DNA of 64,000 bases from Persicirhabdus sediminis (GTDB taxonomy: Bacteria > Verrucomicrobiota > Verrucomicrobiia > Verrucomicrobiales > Akkermansiaceae): contig NZ_JAENIM010000047.1 in assembly GCF_016595495.1 (NCBI RefSeq), positions 79,945 through 143,944 of the forward strand, read 5' to 3'. A program made the position numbers and the translations under genes. This document shows, in pieces, positions 1-7,488 of this stretch. The notes below the pieces were generated by a model, which was given only the letters and a program-made list of their open reading frames with translations, did no database searches and had not been told where the DNA came from. Each line of letters begins with the position of its first letter. Positions within the stretch are counted from its first letter, which is position 1.

Positions 1-1160
1 GTGTCGAAGTCAGGATAAGTAATCTCTGGGAGATTATTACCACCCGTATAGATTCCTGCATAACTTGAACTCGCACTACTGCTCGTTGGAAAATTTGAAG
101 AAGAGTCTGGCTCAGGCTGAAATACAGGTATAGGAATAGGAGCTATCTCCGGCTCACTCCTAACGTAATCCGAAGACTGCTCCATCACGGCTTCATAATA
201 AGCCAAATGCTCCCGCTCCATTTTCTCAAGCTCACTTAATTGATCATCTTCACCTAACGGTCTTTCTAGTTGGACTTGATTATCACGATCAGCTTGCATC
301 TCCTTTTCTAAAAGCATAAGAGTCTCTTGAAGTAAGCGTTCTCGCTCAGCCCGAGCTTCTTCGGCTTCACGAGCCATCTCAGCTTGATGTGCTTGAATGG
401 CTTCCATTCGCTCTTGGCGATCAGCTGCTAACTCATTGTTAAACCTAATAATCTGTGCGGTATTTTTCTTTTGAGCCTCGATGGTACGCGCCTGCACCAT
501 CTGCGCATGCTGGGTTTGCGACTCTCGCTCAGCATGCTTTTCTATCGCCAATGCCGCACTCACTTTAAGATAAACCTGATCAGCCAGCAGCGCAGCGTCA
601 GCTAAAACTCCGGAATAGCCAAATTGAACTTTGTCTGATTCTGCCAAATCAGCCACGCTAACAAATGATGATCCTTCATCGTGGTCGGCCCAAAATCCGT
701 CAGCTTGAAAGTCGCGAGATTTAACATTTTTTAAGCTACGTCCGTCAGCCAAGGTCAACTCGGGTAAACCTGACGGCACTCTAGCGGAACTGCTCACCCA
801 TTGAGTAGGTATGGATCTAGCTGGAGAGAAATCACAGGCAGCAACAAGCATGCGACCGCCGTCTAGCATCTGAGCAGCCTGACCAGCTAGCTTCGCTTCT
901 TCAGCTTGGAGCAAACTATATCTATCTTTTAGCTGAAGGTGTTTCGCTTGCCAGTCATCACGCGAGGCTAGCAAATAATCGTTAGAGCTGGCTAGAATTG
1001 ATTCGCATAATTCCTGCTGCTCTGCGAAGAGCGCGTTCACCTTCTCATCAAGCTGGCTGTGCTCGCCAGCCACTACAACACGCTGCTGCGTTTGCTCGCA
1101 ATTTCCAGCTAGAAATGAACTGGCAAAAAATAGACTCGTTAGGATACTTGACTTCATCAT
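1..1160 (-). CDS. Secreted coiled-coil protein of unknown function, C-terminus outside the window
   Basis: An open frame runs without a stop from the ATG at 1158-1160 to base 3, giving 386 residues; the C-terminus lies beyond the left edge. A second ATG follows immediately and could be the start. Residues 4-19 are a hydrophobic signal-peptide segment; Cys21 lacks a proper lipobox, so a lipoprotein is not claimed. Residues about 128-185 carry a pattern I associate with Verrucomicrobiota surface proteins (LADGR, then HDEG, then FGY near the end). Residues about 195-325 are dense in Glu, Gln, Ala and Arg, as in a long charged coiled coil. A Pro/Ser-rich, probably disordered stretch follows. The function is unknown. 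It lies downstream of, and on the same strand as, the sulfatase-maturating enzyme, but about 110 bases apart. Confidence 0.8.
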   Translation of the reverse strand, partial: MMKSSILTSLFFASSFLAGNCEQTQQRVVVAGEHSQLDEKVNALFAEQQELCESILASSNDYLLASRDDWQAKHLQLKDRYSLLQAEEAKLAGQAAQMLDGGRMLVAACDFSPARSIPTQWVSSSARVPSGLPELTLADGRSLKNVKSRDFQADGFWADHDEGSSFVSVADLAESDKVQFGYSGVLADAALLADQVYLKVSAALAIEKHAERESQTQHAQMVQARTIEAQKKNTAQIIRFNNELAADRQERMEAIQAHQAEMAREAEEARAERERLLQETLMLLEKEMQADRDNQVQLERPLGEDDQLSELEKMEREHLAYYEAVMEQSSDYVRSEPEIAPIPIPVFQPEPDSSSNFPTSSSASSSYAGIYTGGNNLPEITYPDFD

Positions 1161-1233
1161 CGTGGCATGACTTCAGCTTGCCTCACAAAAGAATTGTTCG
1201 GCAGTTACTGAAGACAAAACAACGACAATGAAC

Positions 1234-1254
1234 GTTTAAGTCAAGACCTTAAAC
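1234..1254 (-). terminator. Weak hairpin downstream of the sulfatase-maturating gene
   Basis: A 7-bp inverted repeat (GTTTAAG and CTTAAAC, loop of 7) sits 16 bases past the stop of the gene ending at 1270. No clear U-run follows on the minus strand, so it is only a weak terminator candidate. Confidence 0.25.
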
Positions 1255-1269
1255 TTGCTGAGAGAAGGT

Positions 1270-2544
1270 CTAGATCCCCTTCCACTCGAAGCTGCTCATC
1301 ATCTGCATGATTTCAGCTGGTGGGCGCTGGGCTTTGAGCAGTTGGGCCATAGTTTTCATGTAAGGCTCAGTGTGCTTGAAGAACGCGTAATAACCTTCGC
1401 AGAGGTAGGCGATTTTTTCACCTTCTTCGTTAGTGGTGATACGATGTTTTGGACACTCACCAAAACATGCTGGTAGATATTTACAGCGCAGGCACTGTTG
1501 TGGCAGCGTGGTGTATTTCTTCTCACCAAAGTTTTCCTGGAAAGTTGAGCAGGCCATCTCCTCGAGTGAGTTCTCTTTGATATTGCCAATCTTGAACTCA
1601 GGATAGACGTAGTGGTCACAGGCGAAGACGTCGCCATTGTGCTCCATCACTAGGCCTTGGCCGCAATGTTTACTATGCACACAGGTGCTCGGCATTTGCC
1701 CAGCAAAGGCCTCCAGCGCATTGTCGAATTGTTTGACGTATACACGACCAACATCACGCTGCACCCAGATATTGAAAATCTCTATCAAGAACTTACCCCA
1801 TGCCTCAGGGCTCACACTTTCTTTGGTGACTTGGGCTTCACCTTCGTACTCGTTAGTAACTAACTTAAGCACGGCATTTTCATCCTGAGTGATGCGCTCT
1901 TGGATAGGAATGAACTGGATCCAGCCATCACCGATGCGGCGGAGAAACTCGTAAACTTTGCGTGGTTGCTGAGCATTCAGGCTATTAACCACCACCATGA
2001 GGTTGTAGCGAACGCCGTATTTTTTCAGTATCTTGATGCTCTTGGTCACCCTGTCCCAGGTGCCTTTGTTACCTTTAGTCACGCGGTTGGCGTCGTGGAT
2101 TTCTTTTGGTCCATCAATGGAGATGCCGATGAGGAAATCGTGTTTGGCAAAGAACTTAGCCCATTTTTCGTCGATGCGAGTACCATTGGTCTGCAGCGCA
2201 TTGGCGATGTTGCGACCGTTGGAAAACTCCTTTTGGTATTCAACGGCTTTTTCAAAAAACTCGAGGCCGAGCAGTGTGGGCTCGCCGCCCTGCCAGGTGA
2301 ATTCGATGACAGGCAGTTTGCTCGGCTGCGAGAGAATGAAATTCTGCACATAAGCCTGCAGCACATCGTCATCCATGCGGAAATTCGCTGGCACGCCCTT
2401 CTTGTCTTGGTACAGATTGAGCTTTTCGAGGTAATAGCAGTACGAGCACTGCATGTTGCAGATCGGACCTATCGGTTTGGTCATCAAACTGAAGGCCTTT
2501 TGCCCGCTGGGCTGACGTCTCTTTTTATCAAACTGCTTCAACAT
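1270..2544 (-). CDS. Anaerobic sulfatase-maturating enzyme (radical SAM/SPASM)
   Basis: This enzyme oxidises the Cys or Ser in the active-site motif of type I sulfatases to formylglycine in the cytoplasm, before export, using S-adenosylmethionine and Fe-S clusters. The radical-SAM motif CxxxCxxC is at Cys29, Cys33 and Cys36, followed by YY. The C-terminal third has the Cys-rich SPASM region, including CVHSKHCGQG, FACDHYVYPEF and CLRCKYLPACFGECPKHR, which ligates auxiliary clusters. The length of 424 is slightly above the usual 370-400; the extra is mainly the first 20 residues, and Met21 is an alternative start. The three sulfatases at 39.6-45.7 kb have Cys-type motifs and are plausible substrates, though they are not adjacent. 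Confidence 0.93.
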   Translation of the reverse strand: MLKQFDKKRRQPSGQKAFSLMTKPIGPICNMQCSYCYYLEKLNLYQDKKGVPANFRMDDDVLQAYVQNFILSQPSKLPVIEFTWQGGEPTLLGLEFFEKAVEYQKEFSNGRNIANALQTNGTRIDEKWAKFFAKHDFLIGISIDGPKEIHDANRVTKGNKGTWDRVTKSIKILKKYGVRYNLMVVVNSLNAQQPRKVYEFLRRIGDGWIQFIPIQERITQDENAVLKLVTNEYEGEAQVTKESVSPEAWGKFLIEIFNIWVQRDVGRVYVKQFDNALEAFAGQMPSTCVHSKHCGQGLVMEHNGDVFACDHYVYPEFKIGNIKENSLEEMACSTFQENFGEKKYTTLPQQCLRCKYLPACFGECPKHRITTNEEGEKIAYLCEGYYAFFKHTEPYMKTMAQLLKAQRPPAEIMQMMSSFEWKGI

Positions 2545-2647
2545 AGATAATATAGAAACGACACGGGCCGTGCTTCTTGCTCACCAGCTGGTGCGATTTC
2601 TCACGCATATTTTGCGATCGAAAACGCATCAATTGCTAGCCAGCGAG

Positions 2648-4345
2648 TTAGAACCTGAAGATGCCACCGGCTTTTTTGCCAGCGAGCGTAAATGCCCCAA
2701 TCAGCGCAACACCGAGGAAGACCATCGCCCATACACCCAGCGCGGCTGCCAGTTCGTGGCCGTTACCCAAAGTACTCAATAGCGCGTAAATAGCTTTGGT
2801 GATAGGATAGTGCTCGGCTTGCTGAGCAAGTATCAGACTGTCTGATACTTCCAGCATGGCAAAGGCAAATGCTAAGATAGCACCAGCTGCTAGATTGGCA
2901 CCAATCAATGGTAAAGCAATACGGCGCACCGTACTTTGAGCGGTCGCGCCCATGGTTCTAGCCGCTTCTTCTAAGCTCACGTTGCTCTGCTGCAGGCCAG
3001 CTACAGCGGCGCGCACTACGTAAGGCAAACGCCTAACGGCATAGGCAATAATCAGCAACATCGCAGGGTTATTGCTAGCGCCAACAAGGAAGTCTAGCGG
3101 TTGACCCGGCTGCGAAAGCGCGAGATAACCAAAGGCCAAAACAAGACCGGGAACAGCTAGCGGCAACATCATTAAGGCATCTAGCAAATGACGACCGCGC
3201 ATGGTACTGCGCACAATCACCCAAGCAATGGCAGTGCCCAAAATCAAATCTAAGGCAGTAGCGCCGAGCCCGTAAAACAAGCTATTTTGGATAGATGGCA
3301 CCACTAGTGGATGGCTGAGCCCCTCACCATAGTGCGCCAATGTCATATCAGATGGCAGCATCGTGCCATACCAATCACCAGAAACAGAAAGCAAAATCAC
3401 GCCGATATGAGGAATACAAGCGATAACAAAAATGCTCATGAATACCGCCGAGACGATCATGCCCTTAGCTGGCGACAAGATGCGCTCATTACTGGCGACA
3501 CTAGGTTTTCCTTCCACCACCACCGCCTTATTGGCAAAGAGTGATTTAGAAACCAGATAGATAATGGTAGAAATCAAAACCATCACAAAGATCAACGCGT
3601 AAGGCATTGGGTTTTGGTTCAGGTCTTTGATGCCGTCGTATATTTGTACCGATGAAATCCGCGTATAATCAAAGACCAAAGGCACACCGAGTTCGGTGAA
3701 CGACCAAATAAAGACCACGGCAGCGCCAGAGAAAATACCCGGCATACAGAGTGGCAGAGTAATGCGCTTGAAGCGCTCCCACGGTGGGCAGCCAAGGTTT
3801 TGCGCAGCTTGCTCCATCGCGGGATCTAGCTTTGACAGAGCTGCTAGAACGTTCATGTAGAGAATCGGATAGAGGTGCAGTGCGTTCATTAGAATCACAC
3901 CAAAGAATCGTCCTTGGCCTAACCAATCACGCGGGTTGGTTGCATCCATCATGCCAAACTGAATGAGAATGGCATTAAAACTACCGTGAACGCCGAGAAT
4001 TTCCTTCACGCCAACAGCGCCAACAAATGGCGGCAATACCAGCGGTGCGAGGATCAAAACTCCTAACCACTTCTTTCCTGGAAATACCCAACGATGCGAA
4101 GCTAGAGCGAGAGGGAAAGCGATCAATATGGCCAAAACCATAGAGCCGATGCCAACCCGCAGCGCATTCCACAGGCCTTCTAGGTAGATAGGATTACGGA
4201 AGACACCCAACAAATACTTGAAGGTGAAACCACCGCCGTCAGCTCGAAATGCTGCCTGCAGGGCGTACACCATGGGGAACAAAAAGAATACCGTGAAGAA
4301 TGCGATTACGGCAGCGGTAATTAATATGGCTCTGTTATTCTTCAT
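2648..4345 (-). CDS. Fused double permease of a ferric-type ABC importer (FbpB/ThiP-like)
   Basis: This inner-membrane channel subunit carries two binding-protein-dependent transport domains in one chain of 565 residues, about twelve membrane segments in all. Each half has an EAA loop: EQAAQNLGCPPWERFKRITL near residue 180 and EEAARTMGATAQSTVRRIAL near 480. The duplicated architecture is typical of Fe(III), thiamine and phosphonate/polyamine-type importers. The ATG at 4345 is well supported by the upstream AGGGAG about seven bases away, one of the clearest Shine-Dalgarno sites in the window. The gene begins one base after the stop of the binding-protein gene, so the two are coupled. Substrate is inferred from context: the operon is divergent from feoAB with a possible Fur site between them, which favours iron. 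Confidence 0.9.
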   Translation of the reverse strand: MKNNRAILITAAVIAFFTVFFLFPMVYALQAAFRADGGGFTFKYLLGVFRNPIYLEGLWNALRVGIGSMVLAILIAFPLALASHRWVFPGKKWLGVLILAPLVLPPFVGAVGVKEILGVHGSFNAILIQFGMMDATNPRDWLGQGRFFGVILMNALHLYPILYMNVLAALSKLDPAMEQAAQNLGCPPWERFKRITLPLCMPGIFSGAAVVFIWSFTELGVPLVFDYTRISSVQIYDGIKDLNQNPMPYALIFVMVLISTIIYLVSKSLFANKAVVVEGKPSVASNERILSPAKGMIVSAVFMSIFVIACIPHIGVILLSVSGDWYGTMLPSDMTLAHYGEGLSHPLVVPSIQNSLFYGLGATALDLILGTAIAWVIVRSTMRGRHLLDALMMLPLAVPGLVLAFGYLALSQPGQPLDFLVGASNNPAMLLIIAYAVRRLPYVVRAAVAGLQQSNVSLEEAARTMGATAQSTVRRIALPLIGANLAAGAILAFAFAMLEVSDSLILAQQAEHYPITKAIYALLSTLGNGHELAAALGVWAMVFLGVALIGAFTLAGKKAGGIFRF

Positions 4346-4346
4346 G

Positions 4347-5915
4347 CTATCTCCCTTTGTCAGCCATGTTTTTGACTTTGCTAAAATTCACTCTAAATAC
4401 GGTGCCTTTACGGATACTTTGCTCAACGAGGTCAATTTTGCTACCACTCTCGATGGCGCGCTTAATTTCGTGTTGAGCCTTTTCATAAGACACCTCAGAG
4501 ACATCGTTGAATATCGCCATCGCCCGCACTGGGAAATCTGCGTCTATCAGGCTTTTCCATGCGGACTTCAGCTCATCGTGAGAATCCATACACATCACGC
4601 GGATAATGAAGCGCAGCGAGCCAAAGACATTTTGTGTTAGCTCGGGGTCGTAGACAAAATCGCCACTATTCTCGAATGGCATCGCCTCGGGGTCGGTGAA
4701 CTGGGCTAGGTTTTCTGGAATGTATAAATCTCTGCGTACTGGCAAACGACGCAGCGCTCGCTTGTTAGTACCAATACTAGATCCCGGCTGGCCATTCCAG
4801 AGTAGCTGGCCGCGCTCGCTCATCAGGAAGCTAACAAACTCTTGCGCCAACTCTGGCTCCGCAGCGCCACGAAGAACGGCTACAGGATCGACACTCAAAG
4901 AGGTGCCTCCAACAGGAGCAACCCAGCCCACACGTGAACTGCCGTCAGGCTGCATGAATCTCTGGTTGTAAGTACGTCCATAGAAGTCGATACAGATGCC
5001 AGCGACCGCATCACCTTGAGCTACATCATGCGGGATTTTAGTTGCACTATCAGTAAAGTAGCGGGCATTGGCGGCTATTTTTTGAATCAAGCGAATGCCG
5101 TCAGTCCAACCTTCACGTTTGGTTCTAGCAATGGCTTTGTCCATTGGCTCACCCGGTTGTTGTTGGATATTCTTCAGTCTATCGTGCATTTTCTGCTGCA
5201 CTAACATCTCAAATGCTTTTGCCACCGATCCACTCTTGGTAGGATCAGCTAGAGCTAGTTTTCCAAAGTAAGCTGGGTCAGCTAAGTCGTCCCAAGTTTT
5301 TGGAGCCTCTACGCCAATGGCTCTGAGGCCATCTTCATTATAGACGATACCGAACTGCGACAGGCAGACACCCACCCATTGCTTTTCGTCATCGTAGAAT
5401 GGCTCACCTGTGAATGACGCGGGGATGCTTGAGTTAGCAAACAAGTCGACCTGTTCTGCAAAGACATTCAATTCAACCAGTCTGCCTTTTTGTTGTTCTT
5501 GCTCAAAGAATAGCTGGCCGCCACCAAAAAGCACATCGACACCAATACCGCCATCACCATCACCGTCAGCTACGCGTTTATCAGCTGCCTGATAGAGACT
5601 ATCTAGCACCATGCGGATTTCATTAGAGCCGCCTGGCACTCGCCAGTCGATGTACAAGCTCTCACCGGTTTTCTTTTCCCAATAATCAATAAATGCGGCG
5701 CCTAACTCACGCTGGATCGTCTCGTTATGAGGCGTCATCACGGTGAGTCTGCGGTCTGACGTCCACGACTTAATGGCGCCAGTGCGCTTGAGCATCACTG
5801 GAGCGAGGACGATGGCCAGCAAGGCCAAAAACGTCAGGTAACGTTTTCTCAAATACGGCCTGATAGAGTAGAACAAAATCTTCACAGCAAATGGATCAAT
5901 GCTTAAGAACGACAA
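4347..5915 (-). CDS. Periplasmic solute-binding protein of the ferric-type ABC importer
   Basis: This protein captures the substrate outside the inner membrane for the neighbouring permease. An N-terminal hydrophobic segment (around LTFLALLAIVLAP, residues 28-40) can act as an uncleaved anchor or signal peptide. The fold resembles extracellular solute-binding family 1/6, with typical segments such as WDDLADPAYFGKLALADPTKSG and an EFVSFLMSERGQ stretch near residues 365-376. At 522 residues it is much longer than the usual 330-350 because of a C-terminal extension of unknown role. The longest frame begins with TTG at 5915, overlapping the ATPase gene; a GTG at 5885, just past the ATPase stop, is an alternative. 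The ligand cannot be read from sequence; iron is the best guess from context. Confidence 0.85.
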   Translation of the reverse strand: MSFLSIDPFAVKILFYSIRPYLRKRYLTFLALLAIVLAPVMLKRTGAIKSWTSDRRLTVMTPHNETIQRELGAAFIDYWEKKTGESLYIDWRVPGGSNEIRMVLDSLYQAADKRVADGDGDGGIGVDVLFGGGQLFFEQEQQKGRLVELNVFAEQVDLFANSSIPASFTGEPFYDDEKQWVGVCLSQFGIVYNEDGLRAIGVEAPKTWDDLADPAYFGKLALADPTKSGSVAKAFEMLVQQKMHDRLKNIQQQPGEPMDKAIARTKREGWTDGIRLIQKIAANARYFTDSATKIPHDVAQGDAVAGICIDFYGRTYNQRFMQPDGSSRVGWVAPVGGTSLSVDPVAVLRGAAEPELAQEFVSFLMSERGQLLWNGQPGSSIGTNKRALRRLPVRRDLYIPENLAQFTDPEAMPFENSGDFVYDPELTQNVFGSLRFIIRVMCMDSHDELKSAWKSLIDADFPVRAMAIFNDVSEVSYEKAQHEIKRAIESGSKIDLVEQSIRKGTVFRVNFSKVKNMADKGR

Positions 5916-6978
5916 CGTCTCGCGTACGAGCTAACACAGCGACGTGATCACCGGGCTGACGCATCCAATGCGGGTTGACTTCAGTCACACGCAAGCGCAA
6001 CCCGTCATCACCGCGGAAATGGTATTGTACTGAGCGGCCCAGATAGGTGGACTCTTCAATCACGCCGTTGACGCGATTGAGCACATCTCGGCTATCGTCA
6101 ATGTACATCGCCTCAGGGCGAATGGATACTAAGACTGGCGTACCTTCGCTCGGTCTCCAGTTTGCCTTAGTCACGCGGCCTTGGAAAAATCCAGCACTGG
6201 AGACAACTCGCACACTCATGTGGCGGTCGTCGCGCACGATGCTTTCCACTTCGCCTTCGATCAAGTTGGTCTCACCGATGAAGCTGGCGACGTGAGCGGT
6301 CAGCGGGTCGCGGTAAATTTGCTCAGGAGTACCTACTTGTAGAATTCGCCCTTGGTCCATGATGGCCATGCGGTCAGCCATAGACAGCGCTTCTTCTTGG
6401 TCATGGGTGACGTAAATGCCAGTCAGACCATTTTCTTTCACAATGCGGCGGATCTCGCTGCGCATTTCCATACGTAGTCGCGAGTCTAGGTTAGAGAGCG
6501 GTTCGTCGAGCAATAAGCATTTCGGTTTTACAACAAGAGCCCTAGCCAGCGCTACACGCTGCTGCTGACCACCTGAAAGCTGATCAATAGTACGCTCGCC
6601 GTAGCCAGCTAGCTGGACACGCTCAAGAGCATCATCCACGCGCTCGCGGATTTCTTTGCCCGGCACGCGTCGCTCTTCTAGCCCGAAGGCAATATTTTGC
6701 CCCACTGTCATGTGTGGCCAGAGCGCAAAACTCTGAAACACCATGGCGGCCTCACGCTTGTGCGTTGGCACCTTGTTCATCTCCCGATCGCCAAAAAAGA
6801 TCTGTCCGTGATCGGGGGTTTCCAATCCAGCTATCGAGCGCAGCAAGGTCGTTTTGCCGCAGCCGCTGGAGCCCAGTAAAAAAAAGAGCTCACCTGCCTC
6901 CACATGCAGATTCACGTGATCCAGCGCGCGCTCTTCTCCAAATTCCTTAACCAATGATTCTATGCGAATATCGTCCAT
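5896..6978 (-). CDS. ATPase of the ferric-type ABC importer (FbpC/PotA-like, with TOBE domain)
   Basis: This nucleotide-binding subunit powers the adjacent double permease from the cytoplasmic face. Visible motifs are Walker A GSSGCGKTT, the Q-loop region VFQSFALWPHM, signature LSGGQQQR, Walker B LLLDEPLSNLD and the switch His in YVTHDQEE. The C-terminal third is a TOBE-type domain (ISIRPEAMYI and what follows) as in CysA/PotA/FbpC proteins. I chose the ATG at 6978 (360 residues, beginning MDDIRIESLVKEFG), because the longer frame needs a TTG at 7020 and adds 14 residues without family counterpart. It is the first gene of the operon; its 3' end overlaps the longest form of the binding-protein gene by 20 bases. 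Confidence 0.92.
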   Translation of the reverse strand: MDDIRIESLVKEFGEERALDHVNLHVEAGELFFLLGSSGCGKTTLLRSIAGLETPDHGQIFFGDREMNKVPTHKREAAMVFQSFALWPHMTVGQNIAFGLEERRVPGKEIRERVDDALERVQLAGYGERTIDQLSGGQQQRVALARALVVKPKCLLLDEPLSNLDSRLRMEMRSEIRRIVKENGLTGIYVTHDQEEALSMADRMAIMDQGRILQVGTPEQIYRDPLTAHVASFIGETNLIEGEVESIVRDDRHMSVRVVSSAGFFQGRVTKANWRPSEGTPVLVSIRPEAMYIDDSRDVLNRVNGVIEESTYLGRSVQYHFRGDDGLRLRVTEVNPHWMRQPGDHVAVLARTRDVVVLKH

Positions 6979-7102
6979 CCTGATGCGCTGAATCCTCAGC
7001 CTGTAAGCACCAATTAGCAAGCCAAATGACGTGCCGTAACCTACTCTTAGATAGTTTCTTTGGCCCGTTCGTTAACTAAACAGCAAAAAAAAGCAAAATA
7101 CT

Positions 7103-7126
7103 AATTGCAATCGATTCTCAATTGCG
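7103..7126. promoter_or_regulatory. Possible Fur box between the ABC importer and feoAB
   Basis: The region between the divergent iron-uptake operons contains the inverted repeat GCAAT(9)ATTGC. Read on the minus strand it includes GAGAATC, which matches the core of the Fur consensus GATAATGATAATCATTATC; my best alignment gives about 11 of 19 matches. The location 60-120 bases from both starts suits an iron-responsive operator, but the match is moderate. Confidence 0.4.
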
Positions 7127-7183
7127 CATATTGCTCTTGAAGTGATAGCCGACCTAGCCCAAGACCTGAAAGCCGATAGCGCG

Positions 7184-7393
7184 ATGACCCTGAGTCAAGC
7201 GAGCGCTGGATGTCAGCTGCGTATTCGCCAGCTTGCTGGTCCAGAATGCAAGCGCCTGCGTGAAATGGGATTTTGTGAAGAAATGCAAATCTGCAAACTC
7301 TCCAATGGTCGCAACATGATCTGTTCAGCCTGTGGCACTCGCCTGGCTGTAAATCGCAAGCTTGGTGATCAAGTCCTTGTCGAAATGTGCTAA
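7184..7393 (+). CDS. feoA: FeoA-domain protein of ferrous iron transport
   Basis: This is a small cytoplasmic SH3-like protein that works with FeoB in Fe2+ uptake. The 69 residues show the FeoA pattern: MTLSQASAGCQLRI at the start, then RLREMGFCEEM, and a C-terminal GTRLAVNRKLGDQVLVEM. I chose the ATG at 7184, because MTL followed by G.x.RI is the usual FeoA N-terminus; a GTG at 7142 would add 14 residues. The segment CxxC-like ICSACG is unusual in a region that normally carries a plain turn. It is followed by a hairpin with a T-run before feoB, so feoA may be expressed above feoB. Confidence 0.88.
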   Translation: MTLSQASAGCQLRIRQLAGPECKRLREMGFCEEMQICKLSNGRNMICSACGTRLAVNRKLGDQVLVEMC

Positions 7394-7411
7394 AGCACCC
7401 TAAGTAACCAT

Positions 7412-7436
7412 TCAGCCGCCTTGGCTGATTTTTTTT
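7412..7436 (+). terminator. Intrinsic terminator or attenuator between feoA and feoB
   Basis: The perfect 6-bp stem TCAGCC/GGCTGA with a 5-base loop is followed directly by eight T residues. It lies 19 bases after the feoA stop and about 50 bases before the feoB start, so it should reduce read-through and skew the feoA:feoB ratio. Confidence 0.65.
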
Positions 7437-7488
7437 GCCTATTGCACATAGCAATTTGCTCCCACCACATTCCTAGTCGCACACCACT

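Noticed and set aside
1900-2550. Plus-strand frame of 216 codons
   Set aside because: It lies opposite the radical-SAM maturase and reads as a mirror of it; no independent support.
7101-7454. Minus-strand frame of 117 codons
   Set aside because: It is antisense to feoA, whose protein is clearly recognisable, and its translation has no family character.
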